DNA from: Symbiodinium natans
Taxonomy: Eukaryota > Sar > Dinophyceae > Suessiales > Symbiodiniaceae
Direction: 5' to 3'
DNA length: 64,000 bases
Assembly (NCBI GenBank): GCA_905221605.1
Contig: CAJNDS010002479.1
Coordinates: 705,001-769,000, forward strand
Part shown: positions 20,396 to 30,300 of the stretch, piece by piece
Layout of the letters: each line of letters opens with the position of its first letter
How positions within the stretch are numbered: position 1 is the first letter of the stretch
The notes under the pieces: model-generated
Seen by the model: the letters and a program-made list of their open reading frames with translations, nothing else
Told to the model about the DNA's origin: nothing
Database searches by the model: none
Made by a program: the position numbers and the translations under genes

Positions 20396-20479
20396 TTGGG
20401 ATCTTCCCCCTTATACTACCAGCCCTTAAGAGAAACTGTAACTTTAATCTGGATTGTTAGCAAAGGGGGAACATCCCAA
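20396..20479. mobile_element. Hairpin element, family A
   Basis: TTGGGATCTTCCCCCTTATA faces CAAAGGGGGAACATCCCAA. No clear target duplication. Confidence 0.75.
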
Positions 20480-20554
20480 CCCTAAACCCTGAACTCTAAA
20501 CCCTAAAACCCTTAACCCGACTCCTTGATGTGGTTGAAGGTTTAGGGTAAAGGG

Positions 20555-20880
20555 TGTGAACCCTAAACCTCAAACCCTAAACCCTACCAAATTATACCCC
20601 TATACCCCTATAACCCTATAACCCTACAACCGCTATAACCCTATAGCCCTATAACCCTATAACCCTATGACCCTATGACCCTATAACCCTATAACCCTAT
20701 GACCCTATAACCGTATAACCCTATACTATAACCCTATACCCCACACCCACAACCCCAAATCCTAAACCTGAACCCTAAGCCCTAAACCCTAAACCTAAAC
20801 CCTATAACCCTAAGTCCTAACCCCTAAACCCTAAACCCTATAACTATAGCCCTAAACCCTAAATTCTAAATCCTGAACCT
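20555..20880 (-). repeat. Telomere-type tract drifting into CCCTATAA units
   Basis: CCCTAAA units give way to about 15 units of CCCTATAA/CCCTATGA (20595-20735) and return to CCCTAAA. The 8-base unit is a local amplification of a variant, not the telomere heptamer. Confidence 0.9.
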
Positions 20881-20891
20881 CCGCCTCGCAG

Positions 20892-20939
20892 GCATGCAGA
20901 TCGCGGCAGCACGTGCTTCTGCGGTTAGGCGACCTGCAG
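20892..20939 (+). CDS. Candidate short exon
   Basis: Acceptor CCTCGCAG, 16 codons ACRSRQHVLLRLGDLQ, donor CAG|GTACGA. Both splice signals are good; phase 0 at both ends. Confidence 0.45.
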
Positions 20940-21008
20940 GTACGAGCTTCCTTGGCTCTTAGGATTTAGAGTTTAGGGTCTAGGGTTTAGGGTTTGGGGT
21001 TTAGGGCT

Positions 21009-21105
21009 CATGTTCCCTCTTATACTAACAGTCCTGAAGAGGGATTCTAGTACCCCCGATTATCATCCCCATTAAGGACTGCTAGTACAAGCCGGAACAC
21101 CCCAA
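21009..21105. mobile_element. Hairpin element, family A (diverged)
   Basis: CATGTTCCCTCTTATACTA faces CTAGTACAAGCCGGAACACC; the inner GTCCTGAAGAGGGATTC pairs with CCCCATTAAGGAC. Flanked by TTTAGGG on both sides. Confidence 0.65.
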
Positions 21106-21466
21106 GGGTTTAGGGAAAAAGGGCTAATTTGAAGTTCATGCCGGTTCAGGTTTCAAGTTGCAGCGGCTTGAGGGCTTAGAGTGGAGTGCTTCGGGTTCCC
21201 TATGCTCTGAGTCTTGGTACAAAAGGAGAGAACCCGAACTCTAAAACCCCAAAGCCTGAAAAAGGCCTTGCATTCAATTTTTTGGTCCTTCAGTAATCCT
21301 GCCTAGTGCAGTCTGGTGCGCTTGCTAAAGGCACCCCTTATGTACCCCCAAATGCTCTATCCCTCATGTTAGGGACCTCGGCTCTGAACAAGGCATGGGC
21401 AGCTGTCACGATTGCAGATCTTGCTGCCGCGCCGCAAGGGGCTCGCGTCGCCGCCTTCGACCAAAG

Positions 21467-21576
21467 GCGCTTGCATCCCCTGCCACCTATACCGAGTCGT
21501 CGTCAGAGACTTCGGCCTCAGCGTCAGACGACCTTTCGGGGGAAGGGATCGAGGAAGCATTGGAGTTCTGCAGAAG
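21467..21576 (+). CDS. Candidate exon, Ser-rich acidic
   Basis: After CCAAAG reads ALASPATYTESSSETSASAS then DDLSGEGIEEALEFCR and ends AG|GTAGCG. The low-complexity Ser/Glu part leads into an amphipathic GIEEALEFC helix. A Pro-rich frame follows at 21630-21734 and may be the next exon. Overlapping frames on both strands make the region hard to read. Confidence 0.45.
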
Positions 21577-21790
21577 GTAGCGAAGCTTGGAGGCTTCCGG
21601 CTCAGCCACTGCCACCGCCTTCGCAGGCGGTAGATCCCGCCGGCATGGGGACCCGGGCGCCTCCTCCGCCGCCATCTATTCCCACACCTACGGAGCCTGC
21701 AGAGCCGACCTTGCACATTCTGCCGATTAGTTAACCCAAAACTGTTTAGGGTTATTAGGTTGGAGCTTAGGGTTTAGGGGTTTGGGGGGC

Positions 21791-21890
21791 TTGGAATGTT
21801 CCCCCTTGTACTCACAGTCCTTAATCGGGATTCTAGTACCCTTAGTATAATCCCTATAAATAAAGGACTGTTAGCATAAGTGGGTATCCG
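21791..21890. mobile_element. Hairpin element, family A (right end decayed)
   Basis: TTGGAATGTTCCCCCTTGTA at the left, inner GTCCTTAATCGGGATTC against AAGGACTG; right end GTGGGTATCCGA. Confidence 0.65.
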
Positions 21891-22156
21891 AGCCCCTCCT
21901 TGGAGTGTGGAAGGCCCAATACGCGGCTGCGGAGGCTGCGCTGAAAGCCAGTGAGGCTTGGCACCACGCTTGGGGTGGAGGGTTTGGGGTTCCCGTGTCC
22001 CGGCTGAGTCAGGGGATGTAGCTGTTGAAGGGCAGCAGCTTCACCTAACTGCTGCTGATATGTTTCTTTTCCCGAGATTTCTGCATCTTTTCATTGAGAC
22101 CAGTTCAAACCCTAAACCCTAAACCCGATTTGGGCGGGCACCTGAATGGCCCTCAG

Positions 22157-22263
22157 ATTGAAGAAAGGCGCCCCGGCCTGCGCCCGAGCCTCGCAGCCCA
22201 GTGCCGCCGCTACGGCCAAGGCTGTGCCGGCCAACGGTTCCTATCGGGAGGAGTCGAACTGGG
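22157..22263 (+). CDS. Candidate exon, Ala-rich linker
   Basis: Acceptor CCCTCAG, then LKKGAPACARASQPSAAATA and KAVPANGSYREESNW, ending at G|GTTTAGG. The Ala/Pro-rich composition resembles linkers in dinoflagellate proteins. Two other frames are open over part of it. Confidence 0.4.
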
Positions 22264-22403
22264 GTTTAGGAAGATGGGGGCTGCCCCTTTTCTACCAAAA
22301 GAAGGAATGATAGAATCCCCTTCAAGGGACGCAACCCCTACTTGGGCTCGGGTAGTTCAATCTTCGCACACATTGCAAAAAAGAGCCCGTGAGGTTTCTG
22401 TAG

Positions 22404-22589
22404 TTACGGCGTTTGGCCTCGAGAGGTGAACTTGGAATTGCGACCCTTCAAGTGCTTCTTGACAACGCGCAGAGGTACGATCATGCCACGCCCTATGGAG
22501 AAGCCTTGCCAGCCTTTGCCAAGGAGGAGACCTCAAATCAGAGAGTCCTCAACCCACGAGCCGTAAATCTTGCAAATAAGACCGTATGA
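22404..22589 (+). CDS. Candidate exon, possibly terminal (TGA 22587)
   Basis: Acceptor TTTCTGTAG, 61 codons: LRRLASRGELGIATLQVLLD, NAQRYDHATPYGEALPAFAK, EETSNQRVLNPRAVNLANKT, V, stop. It is either the last exon of a gene or an internal exon ending at an earlier GT. The protein-like helix makes this one of the better non-legumain calls. Family not recognised. Confidence 0.5.
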   Translation, partial: LRRLASRGELGIATLQVLLDNAQRYDHATPYGEALPAFAKEETSNQRVLNPRAVNLANKTV

Positions 22590-23123
22590 CTCACACAGCG
22601 GTTTACGAAAATAAGGGCCCTCAATATAGACCCCCAAATAGTAGGCTCCCTGTAGAAGAAGGTCCGCTGAACAAGGACCCCAATATGGCATCCCTCCAAT
22701 TCCCGAAAGCCCCAGGCACGCACGCCAATCCGCTTCAGATTGGGGCTGTCCGAAACCCTAAACCCTAAACCCTAAACCCTAAACCCTGAACCTATAAACC
22801 CTAAACCTAGGCATGCACGCCCCGCGACTGCGCACGAACATGTATGCCCCTAGTCAAGATGCCCGAGTACGGTTCTAAGGTTCTTCGAGCCTGTTGCTGG
22901 TCTTGGTGTTTCATCAGGCAGCAAGACTAGCACGAAGATGTCATCCTAAACCCTCAACCCCAAACCAAAGCCCTAAACCCCACCAGCCTGGAGTCAAAGG
23001 GAAGAGGGCTTCGGGCTTGCAGGAGCACGTCCTCCAGCGAGTGCAGCATCTCGGGCTTGTTCACTGCAACCACCATTTCGGCTTGAGGCTTTGGCCTTTC
23101 GGGTTTAGGGTTTTGAGGGACTT

Positions 23124-23223
23124 TACTTGAAGGCTCATGGGTGGCTTTAAGTGGGGTGAGAAGTAATTACCTTAACTCAGGTTTCAAACAAACCACCATG
23201 TTTATAATCTACTTATAGCCACT
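23124..23223. mobile_element. Hairpin element, family B (right arm decayed)
   Basis: TTACTTGAAGGCTCATGGGT at the left; TTTATAATCTACTTATAGCC at the right pairs with GGCTTTAAGTGGG. Confidence 0.6.
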
Positions 23224-23581
23224 AGACCCCAAACCCTGGACCCTCGACCCCCCTTGAGAAAGAACCCTGATTATTTCAATGCAAGCCCCCTAAATCATAC
23301 TCAAAATCCCCAACCCGTACATCCTTAAACCTGAAACAAAGCTGCCAAGCCCCCAAGCAGACCCTAAACCCTAAACCCTGAAACAAAGTTGCACAAGCCC
23401 CCAGGCAGCGACGGCAGGCACGCGCTCGGACACCCGAGTCGAAAGCTGGGCTTCAGGAGTGAGATCCGTGCGGTCTAGGGTTCGGATTTAGGGTTTAGGG
23501 TTTTGGGGGATTTAGGGTTCGGGGTTCGGGGTTCGGGGTTCGGGGTTCAGGGTTCAGATCGCAGATCGCGACTAGGGTTCA

Positions 23582-23716
23582 CTTGGTAGCCCAGTTGTAC
23601 CCTTTTCCCACTTTTGGGGTTCTCTGTGCCTTACAACAGTAGCCCTAAACCCAAAGCCTAAAGCCTAACCCCCCCAAGAAAAGGTATCCTATACTATGGT
23701 ATGGATGGGCCACCAG
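23582..23716. mobile_element. Hairpin element, family D, interrupted by telomere-type units
   Basis: Left arm CTTGGTAGCCCAGTTGTACC and right arm GGATGGGCCACCAGAGG, with AGCCCTAAACCCAAAGCC in the middle where the copy at 37998 has plain loop sequence. Confidence 0.65.
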
Positions 23717-24424
23717 AGGTTCATAAAGTCGTGACAAATGAGCTTTCATCCCCAAACCCGCCCGCCACCCCACTCACTTGTGAGCTGCGGTTTAGGGTTT
23801 GGGGTTTAAGGTTTAGGGTTCAGGGTCTAGGGTTTAGGGTTTAGGGGGAGGCGGGCATGGCAAGACCCTGCAAGGGAGCGGTCTGGGGGTGGGTAGGTAG
23901 ACTCATTCGCGCTCACACAGCGCGCTTCGGTTTCAGACGACTCTAGACTCTAGACCCTAAACCCTCGATCCTAGTGGTCTGCAGTCCAAGGCTCGAGGAT
24001 GAGGCACCATAGGGTCTACAGGGCGCGAGTTGGAGATGTGCCGTGAGCTAAGTTTAGCGAGCATGATTACTATCTTTTAGTTCCCGAGGGAGCACGTATA
24101 GTAAACATGTTGGGGAGTGAAATGAAACGTGTCGAGAACTGAGGGTTCTTCCAGGTATTCCACGCACAGGTTACCTCGCGACTTTCGGTTCAAGTTGCGG
24201 AAAAGTCAAACGCGTCCCGAAACTCTTCGAAAGCCCACGGGTGTCGCCTGAACCGGCGCCCAAAGCCCAAGGGTTTAGGGCTTGGGGGTGTTTAGGGTTG
24301 CTAAACCCTAAACCCTAAACTCCAAACCCTAAACCCTCAACGGTCTGGAGGACAGCCCGTCCACCACTTTGGTGCACAGCGAGGATCGATGGCAGTTCGG
24401 GGTCGTCCATGTCTTAGTAGTCGA

Positions 24425-24640
24425 GTAGGTAACCTTTGACCTTTTTTTGGGGTTCTTATGTTCCCTTTACAACCCCAAAGGCTAATCTTTTTGGGTTCCA
24501 AAGGCTACCTTTTTGGTCTCTTTTATTCCCTTTATAACCCCAAAGGCTAACCTTTTCGGGTTCTTTTATTCCCTCTGTAACCCCAAAGGCCTTTAAACCT
24601 TTTTGGGTTCTTATATTCGCGCAAAAGGTTAACCGTTAGT
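24425..24640. repeat. Tandem of family F units (about 55 bases each)
   Basis: Four to five copies of a unit with TTTTTGGGTTCTTATATTCC and TATAACCCCAAAGGCTAACC; each unit is itself an imperfect inverted repeat. A related piece is at 12612. Confidence 0.75.
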
Positions 24641-24884
24641 TCCCGTAGGATACTGGACAACTAAGAAGTGATTGCGGTTTAGGGTTTAGGGTTTGAGGTT
24701 CGCGGATGGAATCTTTGGTTTAGGCTTTGGGGTCTAGGGTTTAGGGTTTAGGGTTTAGGGTTCAGGGTTTAGGGTTTAGTCCTGCTAAAGCATGTTGCAC
24801 GGACACTTGGAGGTTCATGGGGCAGCGGGAAGTACGCACGTGAGCACAGCGAGGGTTCCTGCATTTTCAACCTCGGCAGTGTAA

Positions 24885-25840
24885 CTAGGGTTTAGGGTTT
24901 AGGGTTTAGGGTTTAGGGTTTAGGGTTTAGTGCGTTAGGCAGCTGCAGCCTTATTTTTTACACGTTCTTCATGGAACAGAGTAAAGCTCCGAACTCTCAC
25001 TCTTAGCTCTGTAAACCACGGCCCGAAAGCCCAAACCTCAAACTTAGCAGAGTTTGGCAGCCGTTAAGATTTTGGGGTTTGGGGTTTAGGGTTTAGGGTT
25101 TAGGGTTTAGGGTATATATAGTCCTACCATAACTTGAAAGGTTAACCTCTTTAGGCCCAGGGTAGTCAGCAAGTAGGTAAACCTTTTGAAGCTAAACCCG
25201 AAACCCGAAACCCCAAACCCCAAACCCTAAACCCTAAACCCTAAACCCTAAAGCTAAACCCTAAACCCTAAACCCTAAACCCTAAACCCGGTTTCTACGG
25301 ACGGGAAGTGGATTCAAGGTGTATAGGGCAAGTTCAAGGGGTTTTGGGTTCAGGGGGCTTGTACGGGTTCAGGGTTTAGGGTTTAGGGTTTCCCTACACC
25401 CTAAACCCTACACCCTAAACCCTAAACCCTAAACCCTAAACCCTAAACCCAAGACTTTGCACTTCCAAAGAAACCCTCAGCCCATAGTTTAGGCTTAGGG
25501 ACAAAAGGCTCTGTGGGCGAAGGTTTTGAGGTGGCTCGGCCTCCGCGTCTGGGGTGTAGGGTAAACCAGGGTTTGGCTTGTTACTAAGGACATGGAGATC
25601 CCGTCCGTAGAAACCGGGTTTAGGGTTTAGGGTTTAGGGTTGAGGGTTGAGGGTTTAGGGTTTAGGGTTTAGGGCTCATTCGCACGTTCCTCTGCCGGAA
25701 GGCTGTGGCCTCGCCGACGTCCGCGACGGGAGGCCTCCAGAAAAGCTACTAAGAACGTGACATTTAGGGTTTAGGGTTTGGGGTTTAGGGTTTAGGGTTT
25801 ACGGTTTGGGGTTTAGGGTTTAGGGTTTAGGGTTCCTCAA
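24885..25840. repeat. Group of telomere-type tracts in alternating orientation
   Basis: TTTAGGG tracts at 24887-24930, 25075-25112, 25618-25673 and 25763-25835; CCCTAAA tracts at 25190-25290 and 25391-25450. Spacers are 50-250 bases. Two spacers share words in opposite orientation (CGGTTTCTACGGACGGGA at 25290 and TCCCGTCCGTAGAAACCGGG at 25598), making an inverted repeat of about 300 bases that ends in telomere-type units. Confidence 0.85.
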
Positions 25841-26643
25841 CCCTCAACCCTAAAAACCTTAAACCCTAAGTTTAGGGTCTGCTACTTACTTTTAGGTTTT
25901 CTGGTTGGCGTTCAGCCCTGCCGGAAAAGGAAGGGTTTCTCCACTCGGCACCGTCTTTGACAGAAGAAGTGCATAGAAGTAGAATGAAACTAATGAAACT
26001 ACTGTGGTCGCTGACTCGATAAGGACGATCTTCTATACATGGGCACGCTAAACCCTGAACCCTAAACCAAGGTGTAAGGATTAAGGGTAAAGACCGGATC
26101 GGATTTTTGTGTTGTGCTTACACCCTGAGCACTGCAGCCGCAATGCTACGGCACAGTCCACGGAAGCCAAAGTTTAGCATTTAGGGTTTAGGGCTACTAG
26201 GACCCAGAGGAGGCCCTTGTTCCTTTTGTTTACGGTTCCGGTTCCGCTTGAAGCCCCTTTAAGGCAAAAAGGGCACCCCTTTTACTTCCTAGGTTCCTCC
26301 CGGGCCTAGGAAGCCAACTTTTGGGTTTATGGTTTAGGGTTAGGGGTTTAAGGTTTAGGGTTTAGGGTGTTTAGGCGTACATCGCCCCAAGTAGTTTCGA
26401 CGAGTTTCAAGTGACTTTCCAAGCCCCACAACGATTGCTTGAGCCCCTTTGCTTTGCCAGCGTGTCATTCTGATACGAAGAAAGGCTTCTTGCATAAGCC
26501 AGCCGGCCTTCCACCCCACCCCTCACACCCCCACTAAAATAAATGCCTGACCCTAATTTCCAGAGATGTAGCGTTTCGATCAAAACTTGGTGGGAACCAA
26601 ACCTCATGCCTTTTCAACAAACCCTCAGCCCTCAGCCCTAAAC

Positions 26644-26725
26644 TTGGGATGTTTCCCCTTATACTACAGTAACAGTCCTTAATCGGGATTATAGGGGACT
26701 GTTAGTATAAGGGGTAATATCCCAA
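26644..26725. mobile_element. Hairpin element, family A
   Basis: TTGGGATGTTTCCCCTTATA faces TATAAGGGGTAATATCCCAA; compact, loop nearly absent. Confidence 0.8.
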
Positions 26726-26892
26726 CTCTACCCTAAACCCTAAACCCTAAACCCCAAGCCCCAAACCCCAAACCCTAAACCCTAAACCCTAAACCCTAGA
26801 CCCCTAAGCCCTAAGCCCTAAACCCTAAACCCTAAAACCTAAAACCTAAACCCTAAACCCTAAACCCTAAACCCTAAACCCTAAACCCTAAC
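26726..26892 (-). repeat. Telomere-type tract before the repeat-protein exon
   Basis: CCCTAAA with CCCCAAA, CCCTAGA and CCTAAAA variants; ends 24 bases before the acceptor at 26915. Confidence 0.9.
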
Positions 26893-26915
26893 CAAAGTCT
26901 AGTAGAGCTCTGCAG

Positions 26916-26998
26916 GTCCAGAAGGCCCCAGCGTAGAAGAGAGATCTGTGGCTGTCAGCAGCGACGTCGCGACAGAAGCAGCTCCGAAGGAGCCGGCG
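26916..26998 (+). CDS. Repeat-protein gene, upstream exon
   Basis: Acceptor AGCTCTGCAG, open frame PEGPSVEERSVAVSSDVATE then AAPKEPA, donor GTTGAGGGTTTAGGG. It ends in phase 0 and the main exon starts in phase 0 with a similar Ala/Pro/Glu style (KPAAESVQKPSATEAAP), so the two join cleanly. Earlier exons with the start codon were not identified. Confidence 0.6.
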
Positions 26999-27336
26999 GT
27001 TGAGGGTTTAGGGTTTAGGGTTCAGGGTTTTGGGTTTAGGGTTTAGGGTTGAAGGTTTAGGGTTCAGGGTTGAGGGTTTCGGGTTTGGGGTTTAGGGTTT
27101 AGGGGTCAGGGTCGATGGTTTCGGGCCTGTAGGGCTTATGGTTTGGGATGTTTCGATGTTTTGTTTTTTTTTTCTTATTTTTTTTTGGGGTGAGGGGTTG
27201 GGTTTGGGGTTTATGTGTTTTTTGTTCAGGGTTTTCAACTGTTCGGGCTTTAGCTCCGGAGTTCCAACAGCGAGCTGTGTGGTGCAGTGGTTTGTGGGTT
27301 TAGGGTTCAGGGTTTAGGGTTAGGGCTTCTGTCCAG

Positions 27337-30300
27337 GAGTGCTTCCAAAAGCCAGCGGCCGAGAGCGTGCAGAAGCCATCTGCCACTGAAGCAGCACCAT
27401 CAAGCAATCCAAGTGCCAAGGTGCGTGCAAACTTGGTTGGATATTTGTTGGCGGGCATAGTCGATGGATGTGTGGATAAGCTGTTGGACAACATGCCAGA
27501 AGACCGGCCAGAGGGACAAGAAGAAGCAGAGAGCATGCGGCAAGTGACCGCCAAGGCTCGTGCAAACCTGCTTGCCGGCTTGAACGATGGCTCGCTAGAT
27601 GCGCTGGTCAGCAATATGCCTGGTGAGGAGACTGCCGCTGAAAGCAGTTCAGCCAAACCAGCAACAAGTGCAGATGCAGGAGTGAACGCCAAGGCTCGTG
27701 CAAACCTGCTTGCTAGCATGAAAGATGGCTCGCTAGACAAGCTGGTCAGCAATATGCCTGGTGAGGAGACCGCTGCGGATAGCAGTGAAGCCAAACCAGC
27801 AACGAGTGCAGATGCAGGAGTGAACGCCAAGGCTCGCGCAAACCTGCTTGCCGGCTTGAAAGATGGCTCGCTGGACAAGCTGGTCAGCAATATGCCTGGT
27901 GAGGAGACCGCCGCTGAAAGCAGTGAAGCCAAGCCAGCTGCAAGTGCAGAAGCAGGAGTGAACGCCAAGGCTCGCGCAAACCTGCTTGCCGGCTTGAAAG
28001 ATGGCTCGCTGGACAAGCTGGTCAGCAATATGCCTGGTGAGGAGACCGCTGCTAAAAGCAGTGAAGCCAAGCCAGCAACAAGTGCAGACGCAGGAGTGAA
28101 CGCCAAGGCTCGTGCAAACCTGCTTGCTGGCATGAAAGATGGCTCGCTAGACAAGCTGGTCAGCAATATGCCTGGTGAGGAGACCGCTGCTGATGGCAGT
28201 GAAGCCAATCCAGCAACAAGTGCAGATGCAGGAGTGAACGCCAAGGCTCGTGCAAACCTGCTTGCCGGCTTGAAAGATGGCTCGCTAGACAAGCTGGTCA
28301 GCAATATGCCTGGTGAGGAGACCGCTGCGGATAGCAGCGAAGCCAAGCCAGCAACAAGCGCAGATGCAGGAGTGAACGCCAAGGCTCGTGCAAACCTGCT
28401 TGCTGGCATGAAAGATGGCTCGCTAGACAAGCTGGTCAGCAATATGCCTGGTGAGGAGACCGCTGCTGATGGCAGTGAAGCCAATCCAGCAACAAGTGCA
28501 GATGCAGGAGTGAACGCCAAGGCTCGTGCAAACCTGCTTGCTGGCATGAAAGATGGCTCGCTAGACAAGCTGGTCAGCAATATGCCTGGTGAGGAGACCG
28601 CTGCTGATGGCAGTGAAGCCAATCCAGCAACAAGTGCAGATGCAGGAGTGAACGCCAAGGCTCGTGCAAACCTGCTTGCCGGCTTGAAAGATGGCTCGCT
28701 GGACAAGCTGGTCAGCAATATGCCTGGTGAGGAGACCGCCGCTGAAAGCAGTGAAGCCAAGCCAGCTGCAAGTGCAGAAGCAGGAGTGAACGCCAAGGCT
28801 CGCGCAAACCTGCTTGCCGGCTTGAAAGATGGCTCGCTGGACAAGCTGGTCAGCAATATGCCTGGTGAGGAGACCGCTGCTAAAAGCAGTGAAGCCAAGC
28901 CAGCAACAAGTGCAGACGCAGGAGTGAACGCCAAGGCTCGTGCAAACCTGCTTGCTGGCATGAAAGATGGCTCGCTAGATGCGCTGGTCAGCAATATGCC
29001 TGGTGAGGAGACCGCTGCTGATAGCAGCGAAGCCAATCCAGCAACAAGTGCAGATGCAGGAGTGAACGCCAAGGCTCGTGCAAACCTGCTTGCTGGCATG
29101 AAAGATGGCTCGCTAGACAAGCTGGTCAGCAATATGCCTGGTGAGGAGACCGCTGCTGATGGCAGTGAAGCCAATCCAGCAACAAGTGCAGATGCAGGAG
29201 TGAACGCCAAGGCTCGTGCAAACCTGCTTGCCGGCTTGAAAGATGGCTCGCTAGACAAGCTGGTCAGCAATATGCCTGGTGAGGAGACCGCTGCGGATAG
29301 CAGCGAAGCCAAGCCAGCAACAAGCGCAGATGCAGGAGTGAACGCCAAGGCTCGTGCAAACCTGCTTGCTGGCATGAAAGATGGCTCGCTAGACAAGCTG
29401 GTCAGCAATATGCCTGGTGAGGAGACCGCTGCTGATGGCAGTGAAGCCAATCCAGCAACAAGTGCAGATGCAGGAGTGAACGCCAAGGCTCGTGCAAACC
29501 TGCTTGCTGGCATGAAAGATGGCTCGCTAGACAAGCTGGTCAGCAATATGCCTGGTGAGGAGACCGCTGCTGATGGCAGTGAAGCCAATCCAGCAACAAG
29601 TGCAGATGCAGGAGTGAACGCCAAGGCTCGTGCAAACCTGCTTGCTGGCTTGAAAGATGGCTCGCTAGACAAGCTGGTCAGCAATATGCCTGGTGAGGAG
29701 ACCGCTGCTGATAGCAGCGAAGCCAAGCCAGCAACAAGTGCAGATGCAGGAGTGAACGCCAAGGCTCGTGCAAACCTGCTTGCTGGCATGAAAGATGGCT
29801 CGCTAGACAAGCTGGTCAGCAATATGCCTGGCGAGGAGACCGCTGCTGATAGCAACGAAGCCAAGCCAGCAACCAGCGCAGATGCAGGAGTGAACGCCAA
29901 GGCTCGTGCAAACCTGCTTGCTGGCATGAAAGATGGCTCGCTAGACAAGCTGGTCAGCAATATGCCTGGTGATGAGACCGCTGCTGATAGCAGCGAAGCC
30001 AAGCCAGCAACCAGTGCAGATGCAGGAGTGAACGCCAAGGCTCGTGCAAACCTGCTTGCTGGCATGAAAGATGGCTCGCTAGACAAGCTGGTCAGCAATA
30101 TGCCTGGTGAGGAGACCGCTACGGATAGCAGCGAAGCCATGCCAGCAACAAGCGCAGATGCAGGAGTGAACGCCAAGGCTCGTGCAAACCTGCTTGCTGG
30201 CATGAAAGATGGCTCGCTAGACAAGCTGGTCAGCAATATGCCTGGTGAGGAGACCGCTGCTGATAGCAGCGAAGTCAAGCCAGCAACACGCGCAGATGCA

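Larger units (their letters stand above)
18990..20891. other. Gene end and following intergenic or intronic DNA
   Basis: 18990-19190 is non-repeat (possible 3' UTR); then scattered TTTAGGG, a (GT)n run at 19528, a short exon-like piece at 19599-19660 (SPSIGAVDSPREVTLPWMW), and elements A and B listed separately. Confidence 0.5.
22590..26915. other. Long stretch dominated by telomere-type tracts and hairpin elements
   Basis: No exon here is well supported. Weak candidates are 22990-23070 (GVKGKRASGLQEHVLQRVQH) and 25680-25740 (IRTFLCRKAVASPTSATGG). The rest is TTTAGGG and CCCTAAA tracts, elements B, D, F and A, and short unique spacers. It probably contains the 5' part of the repeat-protein gene and its introns. 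Confidence 0.5.

Noticed and set aside
21306-21734. 142-codon single-exon gene
   Set aside because: Three + frames and two - frames are open over the same GC-rich stretch; only the Ser-rich piece with splice sites was kept as a candidate exon.
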